A stretch of 64,000 nt of DNA from an uncultured Lachnospiraceae bacterium (GTDB lineage Bacteria > Bacillota > Clostridia > Lachnospirales > Lachnospiraceae). The position numbers were made by a program, and so were the translations under genes. Below are positions 16,768-27,215 of the stretch, one piece after another; the first letter of the stretch is position 1; every line of letters starts with the position of its first letter. Below the pieces are notes generated by a model, which saw only the letters and a program-made list of their open reading frames with translations, ran no database searches and was not told where the DNA came from. The stretch covers positions 50,150 through 114,149 of the forward strand of contig CAKRSV010000008.1 of the NCBI GenBank assembly GCA_934401915.1. Reading direction: 5' to 3'.

Positions 16768-18159
16768 TTACTTTCCGGAAAGATACTCATCAATTCCTCT
16801 TGCAGCCGCTTTTCCTGCTCCCATGGCAAGAATTACCGTTGCCGCGCCTGTCACGGCGTCTCCGCCGGCATAGACGCCTTCCTTCGTCGTCTTGCCGAAC
16901 TCTTCCTCTGCGATGATGCACTTGCGGTTATTGACCTCGAGCCCCTTCGTCGTAGAAGAGATCAGCGGATTGGGGGACGTACCCAGCGACATGATCACTG
17001 TATCGACATCCATCACGAACTCAGAGCCTTCCACAGCGACCGGTCTTCTTCTTCCCGACGCATCCGGCTCGCCAAGTTCCATTCTGACGCACTTGATCCC
17101 GGATACCCAGCCGTTTTCATCGGCAAGGATCTCTACCGGATTGGTCAGAAGATCAAAGATGATCCCCTCTTCCTTGGCATGATGGACTTCTTCCACTCTC
17201 GCCGGAAGCTCCTCTTCGCTTCTTCTGTATACGATATGCACCTCTGCACCCAGTCTGAGTGCTGTTCTGGCCGCATCCATCGCCACGTTTCCGCCGCCTA
17301 CGACAGCGACCTTCTTGCCGCGCATGATCGGCGTATGGGAATCTTCGTTGAACGCTTTCATCAGGTTGCTTCTGGTCAGATACTCGTTGGCAGAAAATAC
17401 ACCGTTTGCCTGCTCGCCCGGAATTCCCATGAATTTCGGAAGTCCTGCACCGGAGCCGATAAATACCGCGTCAAAGCCTTCCTCGTCCAGCAGTTCATCG
17501 ATCGTAACCGACTTGCCGACTACCACGTTCGTCTCGATCTTTACGCCAAGTGATTTTACGTTCTCGATCTCTTTTGCCACAACTGCCTGCTTGGGCAGAC
17601 GGAACTCCGGAATACCATAGACCAGTACGCCGCCGGGTTCGTGAAGCGCCTCAAAGATCGTCACATCATAGCCCATCTTGGCAAGATCTCCCGCGCAGGT
17701 CAGACCGGACGGACCGGAACCGATCACTGCAACCTTCTTTCCTTTGCTCTCCTTCGCTCCCTCGGGCCTGATATGGTTCTCTCTCGCCCAGTCGGCAACG
17801 AAACGCTCCAGCTTGCCAATCGACAGAGCCTCGCCCTTGATCCCGCGGATACACTTTCCTTCACACTGGCTCTCCTGAGGGCACACACGGCCGCAGACAG
17901 CCGGAAGTGCTGAAGACTCGCTGATGATCTGGTAAGCTGCCTCAATATCTCCATCTTTTACTTTTTCAATAAATCCGGGTATATTGATCGAAACCGGACA
18001 TCCCTTGACGCACTGTGCGTTCTTGCAGTTGATACATCTTGTCGCCTCGCACATTGCCTCTTCCTGATTATATCCAAGACAAACCTCTTCAAAGTTTGTC
18101 GCTCTGACTTTCGCATCCTGCTCACGGACAGGTACTTTCTTTAAAACATCTGTTTCCAT
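16768..18159 (-). CDS. nfnB: NfnB, large subunit of ferredoxin:NADP+ transhydrogenase (GltA-like)
   Basis: 463-residue iron-sulfur flavoprotein. N-terminal Cys motifs CINCKNAQCVKGCPVSI bind [4Fe-4S] clusters, GSGPSGLTCAGDLAKMGYDV is the FAD site and GGGNVAMDAARTALRLGAE the NADPH site. Such proteins are often auto-named glutamate synthase small subunit. Here the partner is an NfnA-type subunit and no large glutamate synthase subunit is present, so NfnAB is the better call. It would be an electron-bifurcating complex that couples NADH and reduced ferredoxin to NADPH formation. Its ATG overlaps the nfnA stop by one base (TAATG), with GGAGG inside nfnA, so translation is coupled. Confidence 0.92.
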   Translation of the reverse strand: METDVLKKVPVREQDAKVRATNFEEVCLGYNQEEAMCEATRCINCKNAQCVKGCPVSINIPGFIEKVKDGDIEAAYQIISESSALPAVCGRVCPQESQCEGKCIRGIKGEALSIGKLERFVADWARENHIRPEGAKESKGKKVAVIGSGPSGLTCAGDLAKMGYDVTIFEALHEPGGVLVYGIPEFRLPKQAVVAKEIENVKSLGVKIETNVVVGKSVTIDELLDEEGFDAVFIGSGAGLPKFMGIPGEQANGVFSANEYLTRSNLMKAFNEDSHTPIMRGKKVAVVGGGNVAMDAARTALRLGAEVHIVYRRSEEELPARVEEVHHAKEEGIIFDLLTNPVEILADENGWVSGIKCVRMELGEPDASGRRRPVAVEGSEFVMDVDTVIMSLGTSPNPLISSTTKGLEVNNRKCIIAEEEFGKTTKEGVYAGGDAVTGAATVILAMGAGKAAARGIDEYLSGK

Positions 18160-19049
18160 TAGTCATTACCTCCGCAATTTCCGCATCCGCCGTGATGGGT
18201 GTTTCCCTCTTTGGCCTTTAAGAATGCTCTTCCTTCTTCTGTCTTGTAGATCTGCTGGCGCTTCATCGCCTGGTCAAAATCTACCTTGTGACCGTCAAAT
18301 TCCGGTCCGTCCACGCAGGCAAACCGTACTTCTCCGTCCACCGTCAGACGGCAGGCGCCGCACATGCCTGTCCCGTCTACCATGATCGGGTTCATGCTCA
18401 CGATCGTAGGCAGATCGTATTTCTTTGTTGTAAGGCACACGAATTTCATCATGATCATCGGGCCGATCGCTACGCACACATCATAGCTTTTTCCCTCTGT
18501 CTCGATCAGGTCTTCGATCACCTTCGTGACCATTCCGCTTCTTCCATAGGAACCGTCATCCGTTGTGATATAGAGATTTCCGGCTACCGCCTTCATCTCC
18601 TCTTCCATGATCAGAAGATCCTTCGTCTTTGCGCCAACGATCACATCCGCTGCGATCCCGTTTTCATGCAGCCATTTTACCTGCGGATAGACCGGCGCCG
18701 TGCCAAGCCCTCCCGCTACAAACAGGATCTTCTTATTTTTCAGGCTGTCCATGTCCTCCTCCACAAACTCAGAGGGCTTTCCAAGAGGTCCTACAAAGTC
18801 GTGAAAGCTGTCTCCTGCCTTCAGATTTCTCATCATCTCTGTTGCTGCGCCGACCACCTGAAATACGATGGTGATCGTTCCCTTTTCCCTGTTATAGTCG
18901 CAAATGGTCAGCGGGATCCTCTCCCCCTCTTCATCCATTCTGACGATAACAAACTGCCCGGGCTGACAGGACTTTGCAACTCTTCTAGCCTCGACTTCCA
19001 TGAGGTAGATATTCGTTGTAAGTTCTTCAGCTTTCAAAATCTTGTACAT
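18159..19049 (-). CDS. nfnA: NfnA, small subunit of ferredoxin:NADP+ transhydrogenase
   Basis: 296 residues, dihydroorotate dehydrogenase electron-transfer-subunit fold. An N-terminal FAD-binding barrel (CQPGQFVIVRMDEEGERIPL) is followed by the NAD-binding region (LFVAGGLGTAPVYPQVKWL) and C-terminal cysteines for a [2Fe-2S] cluster in GTGMCGACRLTV and VRFACVDGPEFDGH. In NfnAB this subunit carries the NAD site and the [2Fe-2S] cluster. The C-terminal tail is Gly/Cys-rich (HHGGCGNCGGND). The ATG follows AGGAGGAG. Its leader carries a stem-loop at the predicted 5' end. Confidence 0.92.
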   Translation of the reverse strand: MYKILKAEELTTNIYLMEVEARRVAKSCQPGQFVIVRMDEEGERIPLTICDYNREKGTITIVFQVVGAATEMMRNLKAGDSFHDFVGPLGKPSEFVEEDMDSLKNKKILFVAGGLGTAPVYPQVKWLHENGIAADVIVGAKTKDLLIMEEEMKAVAGNLYITTDDGSYGRSGMVTKVIEDLIETEGKSYDVCVAIGPMIMMKFVCLTTKKYDLPTIVSMNPIMVDGTGMCGACRLTVDGEVRFACVDGPEFDGHKVDFDQAMKRQQIYKTEEGRAFLKAKEGNTHHGGCGNCGGND

Positions 19050-19096
19050 CTGATTCTCCTCCTAAACTCATATCCCTGTATGCCATATAGATATCT

Positions 19097-19122
19097 ATGA
19101 GGTCCTTCCTCTGAAACCTCAT
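19097..19122 (-). promoter_or_regulatory. Stem-loop at the 5' end of the nfnAB transcript
   Basis: Minus strand ATGAGGT (19116-19122) pairs perfectly with ACCTCAT (19097-19103) around a 12-nt loop, with GATAT/ATATC able to extend the base. It begins within a few bases of the start predicted from the promoter at 19132-19160. It could stabilise the mRNA or be an operator; no Rex-type TTGTTAA dyad is seen here. Confidence 0.4.
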
Positions 19123-19131
19123 ATCTTTTTA

Positions 19132-19160
19132 ATGATATATAAACTTTCTTTGTTTTGCAA
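19132..19160 (-). promoter_or_regulatory. SigA promoter of nfnAB
   Basis: Minus strand: TTGCAA (19155-19160), 17 nt, TATCAT (19132-19137), about 80 nt upstream of the nfnA ATG. Confidence 0.65.
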
Positions 19161-19210
19161 TAGTTTTATGCCCTGTGCGACGCAAAACATGAGAAATACG
19201 GTCTGTCGGA

Positions 19211-20650
19211 TCAGATCGGATTGGCAGTATACTCTCCGTTTTCATCGTATCCGAGTCTCGCGACCGCCCCGGAATGGACATCCACCAGAAACACCTTGTC
19301 TGTCCGGTTTTTCACCCCGGTCCCGTCGTCATAGTACTCATAAATGGTAAAATAATCCATTTCTCCCTGTACACGGATCACAGAGCTGAACTGATAGCTC
19401 AGCGTACCGGGCTGATCCTTCGTGTGTCCTGCGATATCCAGCAGATACCCTGTCTCGACAAGGTGTGTGATCAGGCTTGATACCGCCTGGCTGGTCGGGA
19501 TCGCATTCTCCAGCGTCAGCGTGTAGGTACGCATCGTCACATCGCTCGACACCCCTTCCTCGCTGATATTTACAAATTTGAAAACCGTCTTTCCCATCGG
19601 CATCGGGATCGGTCCTGTGTAGGGGACACTGTCGCTTGTAGGCTCTGTCTCATCCGTCGTGTAATACAGCTTACAATTTTCCGTCGGCTGCACCTCGATC
19701 ATCGTCGGCTCAGTATACTCTCCGCTGTACAGAGCGACCTCCGGCGCGTTCGGAACCAGCAGATTGATGGAGTACTGTCTTGTCACAATATCACTCGCGA
19801 TACCGTAGTCATTGACAAAAAAAGCGCTGATCTGGTACTTCCCTGTCTCCAGAAAAATAGGCGAGGTATAGATCTGACTCTGTTCATCCGGCTCTGTTCC
19901 ATCCAGCGTATAGTAGATCGTTCCCGCCGTGTTGGAGCTGAGCTTGAGCGGAACCACCTCTTCATAGCTTCCCTCCGCATAGTTAAACTCCGGCGGCATC
20001 GCCATATAGCTCTGGAAACGGCTTGTGATCTTCGTATCCGGGCAGCTTAAGAGCAGCTCGTTGATCTGCGCATAGTTTTCCTGCGCCGCGTAGACCGCAA
20101 CGAGTTTATCATAGGCTTCCTCCACCTCTTCCGGCGTGTAGCTTCCCGCCCCAATAATCTGCAGAAGAACTCTCGCCGCATTCTCGTTATCCTGCTGAAG
20201 ATAATAATAATCCGCCTCCAGAAAAAGGATCTCCGCCAGCGCAGCGTCTTTCTGGTAGGCTTCCTCCAGATAGGCGATCGCCGCCGTGTAGTCCTCTTTC
20301 TCCGCACAGGCCCTCGCCTGGTCTATCTTGTATTCGACCGTCTGCGTGTGATAGGCATAAATACCGTACGCCCCGGCCGCCGCTGCAAACAGAAGCACAA
20401 GAACCGTCAGGATCCAGATCTTCCGCATCGGCATGCTGTCGCTTTCCGGCTCCCTTTCAAAAGACGGCTCCTCTTCCTTCGCTTTCCCCGCTTCCTCCTG
20501 TTCCTGCATGGCTGCAAGCGTCGAGAGCGTCTCTGTCATACGGTTTTCAATCTCCGGCTCAAAGTCCGGAACAATCTGTATCTCTTCTCCGCAGATTTCA
20601 CAGATCAGATGGCCTTCCTTCAATTCATTTCCACAATTCGGGCACTTCAT
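19211..20650 (-). CDS. Zinc-ribbon/TPR membrane protein with chitobiase-C-like repeats
   Basis: 479 residues. MKCPNCGNELKEG plus CEIC form an N-terminal zinc ribbon. An acidic linker, one transmembrane helix (about residues 78-100) and a TPR-like helical stretch (about 110-215: EKEDYTAAIAYLEEAYQKDA) follow. Two copies of a CHB_HEX_C-type beta module come next, each with a TIYYTLDGTEPDEQS or LYYTTDETEPTSDS signature and an FVN element; the C-terminal region resembles no family I know. The topology suggests a cytosolic ribbon and an external sensing or binding part. It begins 16 nt after folD in the ftsK > fhs > folD run. Function unknown. Confidence 0.85.
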   Translation of the reverse strand: MKCPNCGNELKEGHLICEICGEEIQIVPDFEPEIENRMTETLSTLAAMQEQEEAGKAKEEEPSFEREPESDSMPMRKIWILTVLVLLFAAAAGAYGIYAYHTQTVEYKIDQARACAEKEDYTAAIAYLEEAYQKDAALAEILFLEADYYYLQQDNENAARVLLQIIGAGSYTPEEVEEAYDKLVAVYAAQENYAQINELLLSCPDTKITSRFQSYMAMPPEFNYAEGSYEEVVPLKLSSNTAGTIYYTLDGTEPDEQSQIYTSPIFLETGKYQISAFFVNDYGIASDIVTRQYSINLLVPNAPEVALYSGEYTEPTMIEVQPTENCKLYYTTDETEPTSDSVPYTGPIPMPMGKTVFKFVNISEEGVSSDVTMRTYTLTLENAIPTSQAVSSLITHLVETGYLLDIAGHTKDQPGTLSYQFSSVIRVQGEMDYFTIYEYYDDGTGVKNRTDKVFLVDVHSGAVARLGYDENGEYTANPI

Positions 20651-20666
20651 ATACGGATTCCCTTCT

Positions 20667-21509
20667 TCACTGCAGATTTACAGACTCCACACAGTTATTC
20701 ATCAGCATGGCGATCGTCATCGGTCCGACGCCGCCCGGAACCGGCGTGATCGCACTGCACACAGGCGCTACATCCTCATAATCAACGTCCCCGCAGAGTT
20801 TGTTGTTCTCATTTCTGTGGATCCCAACGTCGATCACGACCGCTCCTTCCTTGACATACTCTCTCGTGATCATCTTCGGCTTTCCTACCGCCACCACAAG
20901 GATATCCGCCCTTTTGGCAACCTGTTTTAAGTCTTTGGTCCTGGAATGAGCCACTGTCACCGTGCCATTCTCCCGCAGAAGAAGAAGCGCCATCGGCTTC
21001 CCTACGATATTGCTTCTGCCGATCACGACGCACTCTTTTCCGGCGATCTCAATATTTGAGCGCCTGAGAAGCTGGATGATGCCCGCCGGCGTACAGGAGA
21101 CAAATCCCGGCTCGCCGATGCAGAGTGCTCCCACGCTCTGCGGATGGAACCCGTCAACGTCCTTCTTCGGATCGATCGCGCGGATCACGGCATCCTCCTC
21201 GATATGTCCCGGCAGCGGAAGCTGCACCAGGATCCCGTTCACATCCTTCCTTGCGTTCAGCTCCGCGATCAGAGAAAGCAGTTCTTCCTGCGTTGTCTCC
21301 TCCGGAAGCTCGTAAGAAAGTGATTCTATTCCAATATATGCGCATGCCTTTTTCTTATTCCCGACATATACGCTTGAAGCCAGATCGTTTCCAACCTGGA
21401 TAACAGCCAGACAGACCTGTTTTCCTTCCTCTTTCATCCGGGCAACCTTTTCCTTCAACTCGTCCTTGATCTGGGCTGAGATCGCTTTTCCATCGATTAT
21501 CTGCGGCAT
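20667..21509 (-). CDS. folD: Bifunctional methylene-THF dehydrogenase/cyclohydrolase
   Basis: 280 residues, the usual length. It interconverts 5,10-methylene-, methenyl- and 10-formyl-THF with NADP. Signature motifs are present: SSVYVGNKKKACAYIGI with the catalytic Lys, GILVQLPLPGHI, DVDGFHPQSVG, and the nucleotide-binding VVIGRSNIVGKPMALLL. The end PVPGGVGPMTIAMLMNN is canonical. It lies 31 nt after fhs, so the two make a continuous one-carbon segment (formate > 10-formyl-THF > methylene-THF). Confidence 0.98.
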   Translation of the reverse strand: MPQIIDGKAISAQIKDELKEKVARMKEEGKQVCLAVIQVGNDLASSVYVGNKKKACAYIGIESLSYELPEETTQEELLSLIAELNARKDVNGILVQLPLPGHIEEDAVIRAIDPKKDVDGFHPQSVGALCIGEPGFVSCTPAGIIQLLRRSNIEIAGKECVVIGRSNIVGKPMALLLLRENGTVTVAHSRTKDLKQVAKRADILVVAVGKPKMITREYVKEGAVVIDVGIHRNENNKLCGDVDYEDVAPVCSAITPVPGGVGPMTIAMLMNNCVESVNLQ

Positions 21510-21540
21510 TTTCTTTTCCTCCCTTATTCTCTCCTACTGC

Positions 21541-23211
21541 CTAAAACAGGCCGGTGATCTTTCCATTGTCGTCCACGTCGATCCGGTATGCTGCCGGCTC
21601 TTTGGGAAGTCCCGGCATCGTCATCACCGCCCCGGTCAGTACCACTACAAATCCTGCGCCTGCCGACACATACGCTTCCCGCACATTTAACTGAAAGCCG
21701 GAAGGTCTTCCGAGGAGCGTCGGATCATCGGAAAGCGAATACTGCGTCTTTGCCATGCAGACCGGAAGCTCTCCGAATCCGAGTTCCTCCAGCTTCCGAA
21801 GCTGCTTCTCTGCCGCCGGAGCATACGAAACGCCGTCAGCTCCGTATATCTCTGTCGCTACCGCATGGATCTTCTCCTTTAAGGAGAGCTCGTCGCCGTA
21901 CAGCACCTGGAAATGGCTCTCCTTCTCTTCCAGCGTCTCCAAGACCTTCTGTGCCAGCTCTATGCCGCCTTCTCCGCCGTTTTCCCATACCTTGGAGATC
22001 GCAAACTCACAGCCGCGCTCTTCACAGAATTGTCTGACGAACCGGATCTCATCCTCCGTATCGGACACGAACGCGTTCAGCGTCACAACGATCGGCACTC
22101 TGTATTTATGCAGGTTTTCAATATGTTTTTCAAGATTGGAGATGCCTGCCTTCAGCGCCTCCAGATTCTCTTTGGAGAGTTCGCTCTTGGCTACGCCTCC
22201 GTTATATTTCAGGGCGCGCACTGTCGCGACCAGCACCACCGCATCCGGCTTCAGACCGCCCATGCGGCACTTGATGTCAAAGAACTTCTCCGCGCCGAGA
22301 TCTGCGCCGAAGCCTGCCTCCGTGATCACATAGTCCGCCATCTTGAGCGCCGCCTTCGTCGCACGGATGGAATTGCAGCCATGTGCAATATTGGCAAACG
22401 GACCGCCGTGGACGAGCGCCGGCGTATGCTCCAGCGTCTGGATCAGGTTCGGCTTCATCGCATCCTTCAAAAGCGCAGCCATCGAGCCGACCGCCTTGAG
22501 ATCCCCGGCAGTAACCGGCTGCCCTGCAAAGTTGTAAGCTACGATGATCCTTCCAAGACGCTCCTTCAGATCATGCATATCCGACGCCAGGCAAAGGATC
22601 GCCATGATCTCCGACGCGACCGTGATCACAAAGTGATCCTCGCGGACCATTCCGTCCATCTTATTTCCAAGTCCCACAACGATGTTGCGGAGCACTCTGT
22701 CGTTCATGTCCAGACATCTCTTCCAGACGATCTGTCTTGGATCGATCTGCAGCTCGTTTCCCTGCTGGATATGATTGTCCAGGATCGCCGCCAACAGATT
22801 GTTCGCCGAGGTGATTGCATGGAAATCTCCCGTAAAATGGAGGTTCAGATCCTCCATCGGCACTACCTGCGCATAACCGCCTCCCGCAGCGCCGCCTTTG
22901 ATGCCAAAGCACGGGCCAAGCGACGGCTCACGGAGCGCTATGATCGCCTTCTTTCCAAGTTTGCCAAAGGCCTGTCCAAGACCGACGCTTGTTGTCGTCT
23001 TCCCTTCCCCGGCAGGCGTCGGGTTGATGGCCGTCACCAGGATCAGCTTTCCATCTTCCCTCTGGCTGATGCTCTCTATATACTCATCCGATATTTTCGC
23101 CTTGTATCTGCCGTAGAGCTCCAGCTCATCTTCGGTGATCCCCAGCTTTTTTGCGACCTCGGTTATGTTCTCCATAACCGCTTCCTGTGCGATTTCAATA
23201 TCTGTCTTCAT
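21541..23211 (-). CDS. fhs: Formate--tetrahydrofolate ligase
   Basis: 556 residues. It activates formate with ATP to 10-formyl-THF for purine synthesis and acetogen-type one-carbon metabolism. The P-loop [19 protein letters not shown] and the family motifs [20 protein letters not shown] and [12 protein letters not shown] are intact. The ATG at 23211 is chosen because AAAGGTG lies about 9 nt upstream; a GTG four codons earlier (23223) is possible. It is placed 18 nt after ftsK and 31 nt before folD. Confidence 0.98.
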   Translation of the reverse strand: MKTDIEIAQEAVMENITEVAKKLGITEDELELYGRYKAKISDEYIESISQREDGKLILVTAINPTPAGEGKTTTSVGLGQAFGKLGKKAIIALREPSLGPCFGIKGGAAGGGYAQVVPMEDLNLHFTGDFHAITSANNLLAAILDNHIQQGNELQIDPRQIVWKRCLDMNDRVLRNIVVGLGNKMDGMVREDHFVITVASEIMAILCLASDMHDLKERLGRIIVAYNFAGQPVTAGDLKAVGSMAALLKDAMKPNLIQTLEHTPALVHGGPFANIAHGCNSIRATKAALKMADYVITEAGFGADLGAEKFFDIKCRMGGLKPDAVVLVATVRALKYNGGVAKSELSKENLEALKAGISNLEKHIENLHKYRVPIVVTLNAFVSDTEDEIRFVRQFCEERGCEFAISKVWENGGEGGIELAQKVLETLEEKESHFQVLYGDELSLKEKIHAVATEIYGADGVSYAPAAEKQLRKLEELGFGELPVCMAKTQYSLSDDPTLLGRPSGFQLNVREAYVSAGAGFVVVLTGAVMTMPGLPKEPAAYRIDVDDNGKITGLF

Positions 23212-23229
23212 CTTTGTCTGCACCTTTCC

Positions 23230-25968
23230 TTATATGTTTTCTTCTACGAACTGTTCAAACTCTTCCGCGCTCATCAGTATCTTTCTGGGTTTCGTTCCCT
23301 CTTCTTCTCCGACAACGCCCGCTTCGCAGAGCTGATCCATGATCCGCGCCGCACGGTTGAAGCCGATCTTAAATACACGCTGTAACATACCGATGGACGC
23401 CTTGTCCTTGTCTATGATAAATCTTCCTGCCTCGGCAAAATACTGATCGTATTCTGAACCGGATCCTTCTCCGGCGGATGCTGTGCCGGAGCTGCCTCCC
23501 ATATTCTTGATCTGTTCTTCGATGTCCTGGCTGTAGACATTTCCGATCGCCTGATTCTTGAGGAAATCTACCACATCTGATACTTCCTTATCCGACACGA
23601 ACGCTCCCTGGATACGCGCCGGTTTCGGATATCCCTGCGGATAAAAGAGCATATCTCCTTTTCCCAGAAGTTTCTCTGCGCCTACCATATCCAGTATCGT
23701 TCTGGAATCCACTCCTGAGGACACGGCAAAGGCGACACGGCTCGGCATATTTGCCTTGATCAGACCCGTGATGACGTCCACAGACGGTCTCTGCGTTGCG
23801 ATGATCAGGTGGATCCCGCAGGCTCTCGCGAGCTGCGCCAGACGACAGATCGACTCTTCCACCTCTCCCGGTGAAACCATCATCAGATCGGCAAGCTCGT
23901 CCACGATGATCAATATCTGCGGCAGCTTTTCCGGCGCTTCCGGATCTCCTGCCTTCTTCATGCTCTCCACCTTCGCATTGTAGCCCTTGAGGTCACGCAC
24001 ATTATAATCTGCAAATTTCTTGTAGCGGTCTGTCATCTCCGCCACGCCCCAGTGCAGGGCGCCCGCCGCCTTCTTGGGATCTGTCACGACAGGGATCAGT
24101 AAGTGTGGAATCCCGTTGTAAACGCTCAGCTCGACCACCTTCGGATCGATCATGATCAGCTTTACATCCTCGGGATGCGCCTTGTAGAGGATTCCCATGA
24201 TGATCGTGTTGATGCAGACGGATTTACCCGATCCCGTCGCTCCTGCGATCAGCATATGCGGCATCTTTGCGATATCTGTCACAATGATCTGTCCGCCGAT
24301 ATCCTTTCCGACTGCAAACGCCAGCTTCGAATCAAAGCTCTGGAATTCTTTGGACTCCACCAGCTCGCGGAACGAAACCGCCGTGTTTTCCTTGTTCGGC
24401 ACTTCGATTCCTACCGCCGCTTTCCCCGGTATGGGCGCTTCGATACGGATATCCGTCGCGGCAAGATTCAGCTTGATATCATCGGCAAGTCCGACGATCT
24501 TGCTGACCTTCACGCCCTGTTCCGGCTGCAGCTCATATCTGGTCACGGACGGACCCTGACTGATGTCCGTGATCGTCACCTTCACCCCGAAATTGGCAAG
24601 CGTCTGCTGTAATCTCGCCGCCGTATCCTTCAGCTCTCTCTCCGTGCTGCCTCCGGCTTTTCCCTTAGGCTTCGCCAGAAGATCAAAAGGCGGTGTATGG
24701 TACTCTCTCTTGATTCCCTTCTCTGCGCTTACGCCTGGCTGACTGCCCCCCACCGGCGTCGCCTCCTGTCTCTCCTGTGCCGCTTTTTCAGGCTTTAAAG
24801 CCGCCGGGCGCTTGCGGGATGGATCGACCGGCATCTGGTTTCCCATCTGCACTGTGTAGGAATCCTGCGGTTTCAGTGGCTCGTACGCCTCCTCCGGGAT
24901 CTCCTGCACCGGCATGCTTCCCTGGATCGTGCGGCCGTCCTTATGGATCGCCGGCTGGATGTCCGGATAGAGATCCATCGGCGGCTCCTCAGGTATATGT
25001 ATTTCATTCATTTCTTCCGATTCATGTTCTATAAAGTGGCGGGAATGGCTCTCCTGCTCCGGCTCCCTCACGACATTCTCCGGCTCGATATTCAGCGTGA
25101 TCTCGTGGACGTCGTCCCTTGCACGCTCCGCGCTTTCCTTCTCTTCTTTGCTCAGTGCTGTGTCGATCATCACGCCGGACACCTTTTTGTCCATCCGCAG
25201 GATCTTTTCGTTTTCTATCTCCTCCTGCCTCTGACGGCGCTTCTCCTCCTCAAGGGCACGCTTTTCCTCCATGGCAGCCCTGCGCTCCATAGCGCGCTCC
25301 CGCCGGTAAGCGGCGTCCTCCACCGAACGCTCATACACCTTGCGCCCCTGCTTCGTCATTCCCTCAATAAAGGACTTGTCTGTCAGTACCACCAGACAGA
25401 TCACCGCGATCACAAGGATCGCCAGCACTGTCCCCACGATACCGAGCAGCTTATAGGAAGCGTAGGCGAGCGACCCGGCAATGATCCCTCCTCCATTATG
25501 CGCCTCGCTGCAGCGCAGATAGATCTCCTTGATCTGATACGCCTGCGTCCCCGAAAGGTCAGTTCCGAACAGTTCACAGACCACGCCGATGATGACAAAC
25601 AGGATCCCTCCTGCCACTAATTTTCTCGTTGCAATCGTATTGCCCGCATTGGACATGCCAAAGGCAACCGCAAAAAAGAAGATGACCGGCGCAACATATG
25701 CCAGCAGGCCGAAAATGCCGAACATGAAATTGCTCACGGCATCCCCCACCTTGCCTACGATGCCAAAATTGCACAAAAATAAGATCACAGCCAACGCCAA
25801 AAAGAGGATCAGCAATATCTCACTCCGAATTGCCTGATCCATCGGCTCTGCACTGCGTCTGGTTGTTTTCTGACGGCTCTGCGCCCTTGCGGTCGTGCCG
25901 CTCCTTTTCGTCCCTGTATTCGTTTTTCTCTTTGTGGAAGTCTGCTTTCTTCCCTGCCCTGATGCCAT
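23230..25968 (-). CDS. ftsK: FtsK/SpoIIIE DNA translocase
   Basis: 912-residue hexameric motor that pumps chromosomal DNA through the division or sporulation septum. A basic N-terminus and four transmembrane helices (about residues 50-195) precede a charged coiled-coil linker (about 205-420). The motor follows with Walker [17 protein letters not shown] and Walker [14 protein letters not shown], and the C-terminal winged-helix gamma domain ([20 protein letters not shown]) recognises KOPS/SRS-like DNA sites. The start at 25968 is fixed by GGGAGG at 7 nt. Whether it is the vegetative or sporulation paralogue cannot be told here, though the nearby tepA matches the spoIIIE neighbourhood in Bacillus. 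Confidence 0.97.
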   Translation of the reverse strand: MASGQGRKQTSTKRKTNTGTKRSGTTARAQSRQKTTRRSAEPMDQAIRSEILLILFLALAVILFLCNFGIVGKVGDAVSNFMFGIFGLLAYVAPVIFFFAVAFGMSNAGNTIATRKLVAGGILFVIIGVVCELFGTDLSGTQAYQIKEIYLRCSEAHNGGGIIAGSLAYASYKLLGIVGTVLAILVIAVICLVVLTDKSFIEGMTKQGRKVYERSVEDAAYRRERAMERRAAMEEKRALEEEKRRQRQEEIENEKILRMDKKVSGVMIDTALSKEEKESAERARDDVHEITLNIEPENVVREPEQESHSRHFIEHESEEMNEIHIPEEPPMDLYPDIQPAIHKDGRTIQGSMPVQEIPEEAYEPLKPQDSYTVQMGNQMPVDPSRKRPAALKPEKAAQERQEATPVGGSQPGVSAEKGIKREYHTPPFDLLAKPKGKAGGSTERELKDTAARLQQTLANFGVKVTITDISQGPSVTRYELQPEQGVKVSKIVGLADDIKLNLAATDIRIEAPIPGKAAVGIEVPNKENTAVSFRELVESKEFQSFDSKLAFAVGKDIGGQIIVTDIAKMPHMLIAGATGSGKSVCINTIIMGILYKAHPEDVKLIMIDPKVVELSVYNGIPHLLIPVVTDPKKAAGALHWGVAEMTDRYKKFADYNVRDLKGYNAKVESMKKAGDPEAPEKLPQILIIVDELADLMMVSPGEVEESICRLAQLARACGIHLIIATQRPSVDVITGLIKANMPSRVAFAVSSGVDSRTILDMVGAEKLLGKGDMLFYPQGYPKPARIQGAFVSDKEVSDVVDFLKNQAIGNVYSQDIEEQIKNMGGSSGTASAGEGSGSEYDQYFAEAGRFIIDKDKASIGMLQRVFKIGFNRAARIMDQLCEAGVVGEEEGTKPRKILMSAEEFEQFVEENI

Positions 25969-26014
25969 GTAAATGCCTCCCATTGCCATTGCAAATACCG
26001 CAAAAGCTCAATTT

Positions 26015-26043
26015 AGTATAGCATTTCCGCCTTGTCTTGTCAT
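26015..26043 (-). promoter_or_regulatory. SigA promoter of the ftsK-fhs-folD run
   Basis: Minus strand: ATGACA (26038-26043), 17 nt, TATACT (26015-26020), about 45 nt before the chosen ATG at 25968. It overlaps nothing but the 47 bp gap to the acyltransferase stop. Confidence 0.6.
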
Positions 26044-26046
26044 CTC

Positions 26047-27093
26047 TTACATCACATTATTTCGCAGAAGCGGTATTTTGTGGATCACCGATGCGATCGC
26101 GACAGAGATCAGCAGATCGGCAGCCGCCAGCAGCGGAACCATCAGAAACGCATTTCCGGCTCCGGGCACCAGACCGATCTTTTTCATCACGATAATGCCA
26201 AAGTCGTTGGCAAGATATACGCCGAAGGAGATGGACGAAAGATAGCTGACCACCCTCATCCACCGGCTCTGCGGGTCAACGTTCTCAAATCTTCTCTTAA
26301 AGAACACGAAGACGCCGCAGGAAAAAAGACACACGCCCGCCGTGAGATACTCGTGCATCCGGATATCCGGATACTGCTCCCACAGACACATTCCAGCCGT
26401 CGAAGCAAAGGTGATCACAAATCCGGCGAGAGCAGCCAGATACCATTTTGCCGCTCTCTTACGTTCAAACTCTTCCGAACCGATATAATATCCCATCAGA
26501 TAATAAAAGCTGTAGCCGGCGATCATCTTGATATCGATCCGGTTTGTAAACTGCACAGAAAGATAGACTGCCGGTATGATCTGAAGCGTCGGCAGCACAT
26601 AGGACAGCAGAAAGGATATCGCAAGAAAATAGCGCATCGCCTTTCTGTCTGCCGCAACCGCCCGAAGCGCCGGCGTCACCAGATACATTCCGAGCATGAC
26701 ATACAGATACCACATATGATAATGTCCGTAAAACAGATTGTGCACAAAATTCTTCGCGATCTCTGCGTTGATCGTCCGCTGCGTCGCAAATCCGCTCGTG
26801 ATCACCGCATAGAGAAACGACCAGAAAAAGAATGCCGTCAGAAGTCTCCTTATGTTGCGGGAATAAAGTTTTCTGACCGTGATCTCTCTCTCCGGATTCA
26901 GGAACAGATAGCCGCTGATCATTAAAAATACCGGCACGCAGTAGCGGAAAATACAGTCGTACAGATTGTATACCAGGAACGGATACGGCTTTATCGGCAC
27001 ATCGTACCAGTTGATACAGGCGATGTGTATCACGATCGTTCCAATCATAGCGCAGACTCTGGCTGCATCCAGCCAGTAATATCTTTTGTTCAT
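26047..27093 (-). CDS. Acyltransferase family 3 membrane protein
   Basis: 348 residues with about ten membrane segments. The N-terminus YWLDAARVCAMIGTIVIHIA carries the conserved Arg and the catalytic His of the acyltransferase-3 (OafA/WecH) family, and FRYCVPVFLMISGYLF is the typical second helix pair. These enzymes O-acetylate surface polysaccharides or other extracytoplasmic acceptors; the target here is unknown. The start at 27093 (GAGG 9 nt upstream) is preferred over 27102. It has its own promoter and lies between tepA and ftsK, which are close neighbours in other Firmicutes, so it looks like a local insertion. Confidence 0.9.
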   Translation of the reverse strand: MNKRYYWLDAARVCAMIGTIVIHIACINWYDVPIKPYPFLVYNLYDCIFRYCVPVFLMISGYLFLNPEREITVRKLYSRNIRRLLTAFFFWSFLYAVITSGFATQRTINAEIAKNFVHNLFYGHYHMWYLYVMLGMYLVTPALRAVAADRKAMRYFLAISFLLSYVLPTLQIIPAVYLSVQFTNRIDIKMIAGYSFYYLMGYYIGSEEFERKRAAKWYLAALAGFVITFASTAGMCLWEQYPDIRMHEYLTAGVCLFSCGVFVFFKRRFENVDPQSRWMRVVSYLSSISFGVYLANDFGIIVMKKIGLVPGAGNAFLMVPLLAAADLLISVAIASVIHKIPLLRNNVM

Positions 27094-27129
27094 CTTCCCC
27101 ATCCTCGCAGCTTTTGTTCTCTTGAAAGC

Positions 27130-27158
27130 GGCGTCCTGCTTCAGACTTCGCGGACGCC
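27130..27158 (-). promoter_or_regulatory. Hairpin at the 5' end of the acyltransferase mRNA
   Basis: GGCGTCC (27152-27158 on the minus strand) pairs perfectly with GGACGCC (27130-27136) across a 15-nt loop. It starts a few bases after the predicted transcription start. No T-run follows, so it is not a terminator. Confidence 0.35.
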
Positions 27159-27167
27159 CTCCTTAAA

Positions 27168-27196
27168 ATAATAGGCAATTTTGCCGGCAGATGCAA
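27168..27196 (-). promoter_or_regulatory. SigA promoter of the acyltransferase gene
   Basis: Minus strand: TTGCAT (27191-27196), 17 nt, TATTAT (27168-27173), about 75 nt before the ATG. Confidence 0.65.
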
Positions 27197-27215
27197 GCAT
27201 AACCTTTTCCTGCCC

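Noticed and set aside
16768..18159. Glutamate synthase small subunit
   Set aside because: No large GltB-type subunit nearby, and it is coupled to an NfnA-type subunit, so NfnB is the better call.
21913..23385. 490-codon open frame on the plus strand
   Set aside because: It is antisense to fhs, whose motifs are intact. The product is rich in Arg/His with no family pattern and no ribosome site.
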